This document shows positions 41,870-47,365 of a stretch of DNA of 47,365 bases, piece after piece. Positions within the stretch are counted from its first letter, which is position 1. Every line of letters starts with the position of its first letter. The stretch is taken from assembly GCA_934149515.1 (NCBI GenBank), contig CAKPFD010000009.1:1-47365 (forward strand), given 5' to 3'. The notes under the pieces were generated by a model that ran no database searches, had not been told where the DNA came from, and saw only the letters and a list, made by a program, of their open reading frames with translations. Source of the stretch: an uncultured Bacilli bacterium. Lineage in GTDB: Bacteria; Bacillota_I; Bacilli_A; RF39; UBA660. The position numbers were made by a program, and so were the translations under genes.

Positions 41870-42343
41870 ATGAATAGCCTTTTTAAGATATTATGAGCTT
41901 ACCTATCATTTTGGTAGCATTGTATTTTGCACCATTTTTAGGAGTTTGTCTTCTTTTGTTTAGATATTATGCAGCTTTTTGATTTTGGCACCAGAGATGG
42001 TTGTATCAATTATCAAGATACTAAATCTAAATATAAAAATACCATACTTAAGTAGTATCATAACATCAGATATTTATGTTAAATTATTGCAATACAATAT
42101 AGTAAATTAATCATTACGGTTGGAATCATCTTTTTAATTCTTTCTTTTATCTTTAAAAATATATTTATTACTATGACAAATAAACTTGATTTTTCGATGA
42201 AAAATTATATTTAACAAGAAAAACGTGAAAAATCAAAACATACTAATGTCATGCATTGTCCATCTTGTGGTTCTGATAACATATTTACAGAAAAAACAGG
42301 AACTTGTACATTTTGTAGAAGAACCTTAGAAAATAAAGCGTGA
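41870..42343 (+). pseudogene. Decayed membrane protein gene with C-terminal zinc ribbon
   Basis: After AGAAGG, ATG 41870 opens a frame that stops within a few codons. Later fragments encode hydrophobic helices (IILVALYFAPFLGVCLLLF; ITVGIIFLILSFIFKNIFI) in shifting frames with several stops. The last piece, in frame to TGA at 42341-42343, reads CPSCGSDN ... CTFCRRTL, a four-Cys zinc ribbon. The whole fits a small multi-helix membrane protein with a zinc-ribbon tail, broken by at least two frameshifts and stops. It fills the 650-base gap between genes. Confidence 0.65.
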
Positions 42344-42351
42344 GAAAATAA

Positions 42352-42383
42352 AAAGTTTCTTGTTGATGATGACAAGAAACTTT
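42352..42383. terminator. Bidirectional terminator
   Basis: AAAGTTTCTTG/CAAGAAACTTT stem with T-rich DNA on both sides; it serves the minus-strand membrane protein gene and the decayed gene. Confidence 0.75.
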
Positions 42384-42744
42384 ATTCGCTTTTTTGATTG
42401 ATCCCTATCATGGCTCCGGCGATAGATACTAATAATAAAATAAAATAATATAAACTAATTTTTAAAGAGATATTTGTAGCGGTTGTAGATGCAATAATAA
42501 GAAAGATAAGGATGGTTAGGCTTCCTAGTTTTAGACCTTCTAGCCAGCCTTTTTTCGTGGCTTTTTTACCAAGTAAGAATGTTGTGATAAATAAAGTAAT
42601 ACTAGGAATGATAAAACAGATGATACGATAGATAGAATTAGAGATAATATTGGTATGATAAAGAATAGTTAAAATAAAAGATAATAGTAAAATAAGTAAA
42701 CTATTAAAAAGTAAAGCTTTTAATAAATTTTTAATATACGTCAT
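42382..42744 (-). CDS. TIGR04086-type four-helix membrane protein
   Basis: 120 residues from ATG 42744, seven bases after AGGTGA; an upstream GTG overlaps that site. It has four hydrophobic helices (LLKALLFNSLLILLLSFILTILY, IICFIIPSITLFITTFLLG, GSLTILIFLIIASTTA, ISLYYFILLLVSIAGAMIGI) with GKKATKKGWLEGLKLG between helices 2 and 3, the hallmark of TIGR04086/YrzE proteins. Function unknown in the family. Confidence 0.8.
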   Translation of the reverse strand: MTYIKNLLKALLFNSLLILLLSFILTILYHTNIISNSIYRIICFIIPSITLFITTFLLGKKATKKGWLEGLKLGSLTILIFLIIASTTATNISLKISLYYFILLLVSIAGAMIGINQKSE

Positions 42745-42837
42745 ATATTTCACCTAGTATACTTTATGAACTTAGACGTTGAATTATACTTAGATTGTGT
42801 GATAGAATAACTTAAGAAATGGAGGATGTGGTGCTTC

Positions 42838-43677
42838 ATGCAGTTGTTAGGTGTTATACAGAATAGACAATATCATACTTATTTAGAAGCTGGTTTAGAT
42901 GGATTTTTATTTCCTTTAAAGGATTATGCTTGTGATTATACAAATTATTATACCTTAGAAGATATTTTATCTTTTCAACAAAATTATCCATCTGCTACTT
43001 GTTTTGTGGTATTAAATAAAATGATGTATCAAAAGGATTTAAAACCTTTAGTAGAAATTTTAAAAACATTAAAGGAATATCAGGTTGATGGTGTTTTGTT
43101 TTATGATACTGCAATTGTTTATTATAACGAACTTTATCATTTAGACTTACCATTATACTTACATCAAACACACTTTGCTTGTAATCATGAAATGATCGAT
43201 ACCTATTATAATTATGGTGTTCATGGTGCTTATTTATCTAATGAATTAAGAAAGGAAGAAATTTGTCATATTGCTTCTAATACGAAAGGAAAACTTCTTT
43301 TGTTGCTAGAAGGTTATCCGGTTGTTGCAATGTCTAGAAGATATTTGATTTCTAATTATCAAACGATGATGTCTAAGAAGAAGACTTCGCATTTAACTAT
43401 TAAAGAACCAAAGTCAGCACAGACATTTTTCTTACAAGAAGCAAAGGAAGGAACTACTTTTCGATATGGTAAACGACTTAATGCTAGTTCTATTTATCAA
43501 GAGGTTGAGCCACTTATTTCTTTTGGCGTTTTAGAACAAGCAGATTTATCCAGCTTAGAATTTTTAGAAGTGATCAGAGCATATTGTCATTTTGATAAGA
43601 AAAAATTAGATACTTTATTAGGACATAATCGGGGATTTTACTATCGAAATATGGTTTATCAGGTGAAAAGAAAATGA
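42838..43677 (+). CDS. U32 peptidase-like protein, TrhP1/YrrN type
   Basis: 279 residues from ATG 42838; GGAGG lies a little far (12 bases) but the upstream ATG is too close to it. It has a TIM-barrel-like pattern: GLDGFLFPLKDYA, VVLNKMM, VDGVLFYDTAIVYY, LHQTHFACNH. It lacks the Cys cluster of the next gene. In Bacillus, yrrN and yrrO are paired in this way, and both are needed for 5-hydroxyuridine at tRNA position 34. The stop overlaps the next start (ATGA). Confidence 0.8.
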   Translation: MQLLGVIQNRQYHTYLEAGLDGFLFPLKDYACDYTNYYTLEDILSFQQNYPSATCFVVLNKMMYQKDLKPLVEILKTLKEYQVDGVLFYDTAIVYYNELYHLDLPLYLHQTHFACNHEMIDTYYNYGVHGAYLSNELRKEEICHIASNTKGKLLLLLEGYPVVAMSRRYLISNYQTMMSKKKTSHLTIKEPKSAQTFFLQEAKEGTTFRYGKRLNASSIYQEVEPLISFGVLEQADLSSLEFLEVIRAYCHFDKKKLDTLLGHNRGFYYRNMVYQVKRK

Positions 43678-44852
43678 AGAAAATAGAATTATTAGCACCG
43701 GCTGGTGATATGGAACGGTTAAAGATAACCTTATTATATGGTGCAGATGCAGTTTATATAGGAGGACCACGGTTGGGTCTTAGAGCGAATGCTGTTAACT
43801 TTACGATGGAACAGATACAACAGGCTTGTTCTTTTGCTCATTCTTTAGAAAAAAAAGTATATGTGACGGTTAATATTGTGTTTCATGATGCGGAAAGAGA
43901 GGGGTTAGAAGAATATTTAGCTGCTTTGGTTCATTGTGGCGTTGATGCGATGATTATTAGTGATGTATATGTTATGAAGTATGTTCATGAACATTTTCCA
44001 ATGGTTGAAGTTCATGTTTCTACGCAAGCCTCAGTTACCAATACTGCTGCTAGTTCGTTTTATGCCTTGCTTGGAGCAAGTCGTATTGTGTTAGCAAGAG
44101 AATTATCCAAAGAAGATATTGCAGCAATTACTAAAGAAGCTCCTGTGGAAACAGAGGTCTTTATTCATGGGGCAATGTGTACTTGTTATAGTGGTCGTTG
44201 TGCATTATCTAATTATGTGACGAATCGTGATGCTAATCGTGGCGGTTGTGCACAGGTTTGCCGGTTTTGTTTTTCTGATGGTGATAGTGCTTTTACGATG
44301 GCAACCAAAGATTTAAGTATGACGCATTATGTGAAAGATCTAATTGAAATGAAAGTTGCGTCTTTAAAAATAGAAGGAAGAATGCGTTCCATTTATTATC
44401 TTGCGACTGTTGTTTCTTGTTATCGGAAGTTAATTGATGCAATTTATGAAAATAACTTAGATGATAATTTGATGCAGCAGATCGATAAAACGTTATCAAG
44501 TGTTGCTAATCGAGAAGTAAGTACACAATTTTTCCATCATGTTGCAGATGAGACGGATCAATATTATACTGGAAGACAAGAGATATCTAACCAAGAATAT
44601 TTAGGATTAGTTGTTGGATATCATGATGGTTTGATTGAATTAATAGAAAGAAACTATTTTGAAGTAGGGGATGAAGTAGAGATCTTTACACCAGATGGTG
44701 CGACTTATGCATTAACAGTAACTACTTTATACGATGATACTAATACCCCAATTACCATTGCAAGGCATCCAGAACAGCATCTATTTATTCCGTTTTTTAA
44801 AGAAATACCAACTTATTCGATGATACGACTTATTAGAAAAAAGAGGGATTAA
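43674..44852 (+). CDS. trhP: U32 family tRNA hydroxylation protein TrhP
   Basis: 392 residues. Marks of the family: LLAPAGDMERLKITLLYGADAVYIGG, EVHVSTQASVTN, FIHGAMCTCYSGRCALSNY, NRGGCAQVCRF and LKIEGRMRSIYYLATVV. The four Cys (CTCYSGRC, GGCAQVC) probably bind an iron-sulfur cluster. TrhP makes 5-hydroxyuridine at wobble position 34 in tRNA, using prephenate in known cases. It is translationally coupled to the upstream paralogue and followed by a dNTPase gene after one base. Confidence 0.92.
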   Translation: MKKIELLAPAGDMERLKITLLYGADAVYIGGPRLGLRANAVNFTMEQIQQACSFAHSLEKKVYVTVNIVFHDAEREGLEEYLAALVHCGVDAMIISDVYVMKYVHEHFPMVEVHVSTQASVTNTAASSFYALLGASRIVLARELSKEDIAAITKEAPVETEVFIHGAMCTCYSGRCALSNYVTNRDANRGGCAQVCRFCFSDGDSAFTMATKDLSMTHYVKDLIEMKVASLKIEGRMRSIYYLATVVSCYRKLIDAIYENNLDDNLMQQIDKTLSSVANREVSTQFFHHVADETDQYYTGRQEISNQEYLGLVVGYHDGLIELIERNYFEVGDEVEIFTPDGATYALTVTTLYDDTNTPITIARHPEQHLFIPFFKEIPTYSMIRLIRKKRD

Positions 44853-44853
44853 A

Positions 44854-45978
44854 ATGTTTGAAGAAGTGAAGCATAATTTTTTAAATAAAGAAAAATACTT
44901 AAGCCAGTATGCAACGAAAAATCAAGAGGCGATTCGTTTTCAGGAAGAAGACTTTACTCATGAGATTCGTCCTAGTTATTTTCATGATATTGATCGTATT
45001 ATTCATTCTATGTCGTATACTAGATATTCTAATAAAACACAAGTTTATTCAGAACTTGAAAATGATCATGTCAGTAGTCGAATGGTCCATGTTCAATTAG
45101 TTAGTAAAATTGCAAGAACCATTGGTAGAGCTTTAAATTTAAATGAAGATTTAATCGAAGCGATTGCTCTTGGACATGATATTGGTCATACACCTTTAGG
45201 TCATAATGGGGAAAGTATGGTTAAAAAAATCTCTTTACGGGAATTAGGAGAAGATTTTGCTCATAATGTACAAGGGGTTCGTTATTATATGATGATTGCT
45301 AAGGACGGTAGTGGTTATAACTTAACTTTGCAAGTACTTGATGGTATTTTATGTCATAATGGAGAGATTTTAAGTCCTATTTATGAACCAATGAAAAAAG
45401 ACAAAGAAGAATTCTTAAGAGAGTATCAAGAAGCTTATACAAACCTAGCAAAAGCTAATACGTATCGTCCGATGACCTTAGAAGGTTGTGTGGTGCGTAT
45501 TAGTGATGTTATTGGGTATATTGGTAGAGATATTGAAGATGCTATTTTATTAGGGCATATTAAACGAGAAGAAATACCTAAAACTATTACAAATGTATTA
45601 GGTAGTACCAATCGTGAAATTGTCAATACTATCATCCTTGATATTATCAAAAACAGCTTACATCAACCATACATCAAACTAAGCGATGAAGTTTATCAAG
45701 CGTTAATGCAACTAAAACAATTCAATTATCAACATATTTATACATATTCTATGACAAAAGAAGAATATACTTACTATGAGCAAGGGATGGAAAAACTTTA
45801 TCAAGATTATTTACAAGACGTTATGAATCAACGCACTGATAGCTTTATCTATCAATTGTTTTTAAACCATCAAAGCAAAGACTATTTAGAAACAACCAAT
45901 CCAAAACGACAAGTCTTAGACTTTATTTGTGGAATGACAGATGATATGTTTACAAGACAAGTGGAAAAGCATCAGTAA
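44854..45978 (+). CDS. HD-domain dNTP triphosphohydrolase (dGTPase family)
   Basis: 374 residues. The conserved start SYTRYSNKTQVYSELENDHVSSRMVHVQLVSKIARTIGRALNLNEDLIEAIALGHDIGHTPLGHNGE holds the H...HD metal site and substrate-binding Arg and Gln. Later DVIGYIGRDIEDAI supplies the last Asp. These enzymes cut dNTPs to nucleoside and triphosphate, controlling the dNTP pool. It probably shares an operon with the trhP genes. Confidence 0.9.
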   Translation: MFEEVKHNFLNKEKYLSQYATKNQEAIRFQEEDFTHEIRPSYFHDIDRIIHSMSYTRYSNKTQVYSELENDHVSSRMVHVQLVSKIARTIGRALNLNEDLIEAIALGHDIGHTPLGHNGESMVKKISLRELGEDFAHNVQGVRYYMMIAKDGSGYNLTLQVLDGILCHNGEILSPIYEPMKKDKEEFLREYQEAYTNLAKANTYRPMTLEGCVVRISDVIGYIGRDIEDAILLGHIKREEIPKTITNVLGSTNREIVNTIILDIIKNSLHQPYIKLSDEVYQALMQLKQFNYQHIYTYSMTKEEYTYYEQGMEKLYQDYLQDVMNQRTDSFIYQLFLNHQSKDYLETTNPKRQVLDFICGMTDDMFTRQVEKHQ

Positions 45979-46006
45979 TACTACTTGCAATTTCTATAAA
46001 AAAAGC

Positions 46007-46035
46007 TTGAAAAAAACACAATAATGTGATACAAT
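46007..46035 (+). promoter_or_regulatory. greA promoter
   Basis: TTGAAA, 17-base spacer, TACAAT. Confidence 0.7.
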
Positions 46036-46096
46036 TTTAGACATGTTGAGATTACAGGGGGATTCAACTGGAAAATATATTCGAGGTGAAATAAAT

Positions 46097-46570
46097 ATGG
46101 GAAATAAAAAAGTAGTCTATTTAACTGAAGAAGGTTTAAATGAGTTGAAGATGGAACTTGATAGTTTAATCAATGAAAAAAGACCTGCTAATATTCAATC
46201 TATTAAAGAAGCAAGAAGCTTAGGTGATTTGTCTGAAAATGCCGATTATGATGCTGCTAAAAATGAACAAGCACAAATTGAAGGTAGAATTAAGACAATT
46301 GAAAAAATGTTAGAAAATGTAGAAATTATTAAAGATATTCCAAAAGATAAAGTAGGACTTGGAAGTACAGTAGAAATTAAATATGTGGATGATCCTGATG
46401 ATACAGATGAATATAAAATCGTTGGTAGTCAAGAAGCTGATCCATTTGAAGGACGTATTTCTAATGAAAGTCCTATCGCTTTAGCACTTCTTAATCATAA
46501 AGTAGGAGATATTATTACAGTAGAAAGTCCTAATGGTGATTATGAAGTAGAAATTATTGAAATTAAGTAA
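46097..46570 (+). CDS. greA: Transcription elongation factor GreA
   Basis: 157 residues from ATG 46097 after GAGGTGA. The N-terminal coiled coil (LTEEGLNELKMELDSL ... ARSLGDLSENADYDAAKNEQAQIEGRIKTIE) carries the acidic tip DLSENADYDAAK needed for cleavage of backtracked RNA. The C-terminal domain ends with SPIALALLNHKVGDIITVESPNG. Length matches the family (about 158). It is a monocistron with its own promoter and terminator. Confidence 0.97.
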   Translation: MGNKKVVYLTEEGLNELKMELDSLINEKRPANIQSIKEARSLGDLSENADYDAAKNEQAQIEGRIKTIEKMLENVEIIKDIPKDKVGLGSTVEIKYVDDPDDTDEYKIVGSQEADPFEGRISNESPIALALLNHKVGDIITVESPNGDYEVEIIEIK

Positions 46571-46594
46571 CATCCATTGGGTGTTTCTTTTTTT
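46569..46594 (+). terminator. Terminator of greA
   Basis: AACATCC/GGGTGTT stem with one wobble pair, then a T run. Confidence 0.75.
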
Positions 46595-46611
46595 TATTGA
46601 AGAGGTGAATC

Positions 46612-47133
46612 ATGTTAGATTTTTATACTATTTTAATGAGTGACGATGTCGTAGGAGAAATAAAAAATCATTTAGATTCTATTTTAGAAATAGTTCCTGA
46701 AATAAAACCCATGATAGGATTTGCTCATAAACATTCACAACATCATTTAGATGTGTTTGAACATACGCTTTATGCTCTTTCTTTATCAGAAAAAGATTAC
46801 TTAGTTCGAATGGCTCTTTTATTTCATGATATTGGAAAACCCTATTGTTTTGAAGAAGGCGAAGTAAGAAGTTATCATCACCATCCGATCTATTCGGAAA
46901 AGATAACAAGAAGTGTTTTAGAACGTTTGCAATATCAAGAAGACTTTATTGAAGATGTATGTTATCTAGTGCGATATCATGATGCACCAATTAAGAGAAG
47001 CGAAGTGTTAAAAAATTATGATTTGTTAGAAAAACGATTAGAAGTACAACGATGTGATGCACTTGCTCATCATCCGGATACCATTGATAGACGAAGAAAA
47101 TATTTAGAAAAAGTGAAAACATATTTTTGTTAA
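46612..47133 (+). CDS. HDIG-domain hydrolase
   Basis: 173 residues after AGAGGTGAAT. HD motif: H in LDVFEHTLYAL, HD in LLFHDIGKPYCF, HH in SYHHHPIYS, and H in VRYHDAPI. It resembles the HD domain found at the C-terminus of some tRNA nucleotidyltransferases, here standing alone (IGKP...E...YHHHP..S). It probably cuts a phosphate ester; the substrate is unknown. Confidence 0.85.
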   Translation: MLDFYTILMSDDVVGEIKNHLDSILEIVPEIKPMIGFAHKHSQHHLDVFEHTLYALSLSEKDYLVRMALLFHDIGKPYCFEEGEVRSYHHHPIYSEKITRSVLERLQYQEDFIEDVCYLVRYHDAPIKRSEVLKNYDLLEKRLEVQRCDALAHHPDTIDRRRKYLEKVKTYFC

Positions 47134-47228
47134 TAATTTTCATATTTGATTTTTTGAAGAGCTGTTGCTTTTTCTTATTTGTTGTGATAGAGTAGTAATA
47201 GATAGATAAGATAGGTGAGGTGTTTGAA

Positions 47229-47282
47229 ATGCTCAATAATGTTTCTGTAAACCGTAAGTTAACCTGGGGGGGGGTACTTTAA
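47229..47282 (+). CDS. Leader peptide, copy 3 (17 residues, divergent N-terminus)
   Basis: MLNNVSVNRKLTWGGVL, after the ribosome site AGGTGAGGTG. It has the same length, stop and eight C-terminal residues as copies 1 and 2, but only scattered identity before them. The nine-G run lies at 47266-47274. A promoter candidate upstream is TTGCTT (47166) and TAGAGT, 17 bases apart. Confidence 0.6.
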   Translation: MLNNVSVNRKLTWGGVL

Positions 47283-47315
47283 TCAAGCAACCAATACCTG
47301 TTTTTTTGATGAGGT

Positions 47316-47349
47316 AAAGATCAGAATAGAAATGTATTCTGGTCTTTTT
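47316..47349 (+). terminator. Leader hairpin, copy 3
   Basis: Stem 47316-47328 with 47335-47347, one T-G wobble, loop GAAATG, then TT; the conserved core TATTCTGGTCTTTTTG is the same as in copies 1 and 2. The window ends 16 bases later, before the expected downstream gene. Confidence 0.65.
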
Positions 47350-47365
47350 GCTGTTTCAAAATAGA

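Noticed and set aside
1..47365. Prophage, plasmid origin or integron features
   Set aside because: No integrase, phage structural gene, rep gene or attC-like array was seen; the only mobile gene is the IS30-type transposase.

Overview
The window is AT-rich DNA (roughly 30% GC by eye) from a low-GC Bacillota, most likely an uncultured gut member of the Bacilli (Erysipelotrichales/RF39-like). TGA is used as a stop, which argues against a true Mollicute. A DnaD/DnaB-type initiation protein, AddAB, a LemA/DUF2207 pair, a TrhP-type U32 pair, a probable 6S RNA and the small acid-soluble spore protein SspI fit this placement. SspI implies that sporulation genes are or were present.

Layout. 1-262: tail of a lectin-like surface protein with an anomalous GC-rich patch. 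427-1795: an IS30-type insertion sequence with a frameshifted transposase. 1891-7911: dnaB, unknown proteins, tRNA-Arg, sspI, lemA-DUF2207 and an alpha/beta hydrolase. 8009-8200: candidate 6S RNA. 8315-12484: MarR regulator plus heterodimeric ABC exporter operon. 12513-14485: a leader element (promoter, 17-codon ORF with a nine-G run, terminator hairpin) followed by a BspA-like surface protein. 14572-19948: addB-addA. 20114-25016: accessory genes (possible ADP-ribosyltransferase-fold protein, HExxH metallopeptidase, ABC exporter, NUDIX hydrolase) ending at tRNA-Leu and tRNA-Ile2. 25453-30963: hemW, HD hydrolase, thymidylate kinase, DUF421 protein, GHL10-type hydrolase and two type IV prepilins. 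31123-32900: second leader element, the beheaded start of a surface gene, and an unknown two-gene module. 33029-39787: nfo, small proteins, a class B PBP, a 912-aa orphan and a HAM1-like NTPase. 39885-41726: a surface protein with two lectin-like domains. 42352-47133: housekeeping genes (TIGR04086 protein, trhP pair, dNTPase, greA, HD protein). 47150-47365: third leader element, running off the window towards an unseen gene.

Two signals stand out. (1) The three leader elements share a nearly invariant block around a nine-G run. Each encodes a 17-residue peptide ending KLTWGGVL, and each is followed by a conserved hairpin; two visibly lead into surface-protein starts. This looks like a dedicated regulatory leader or switch for a surface-protein regulon. 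(2) The two lectin-like domains of the 39885-41726 protein differ from each other almost only at first and second codon positions within a GC-rich patch. This is the signature of adenine-directed mutagenesis by a diversity-generating retroelement (DGR). The partial protein at the left edge has a similar patch. No reverse transcriptase or template repeat lies in the window, so the retroelement would have to act from elsewhere.
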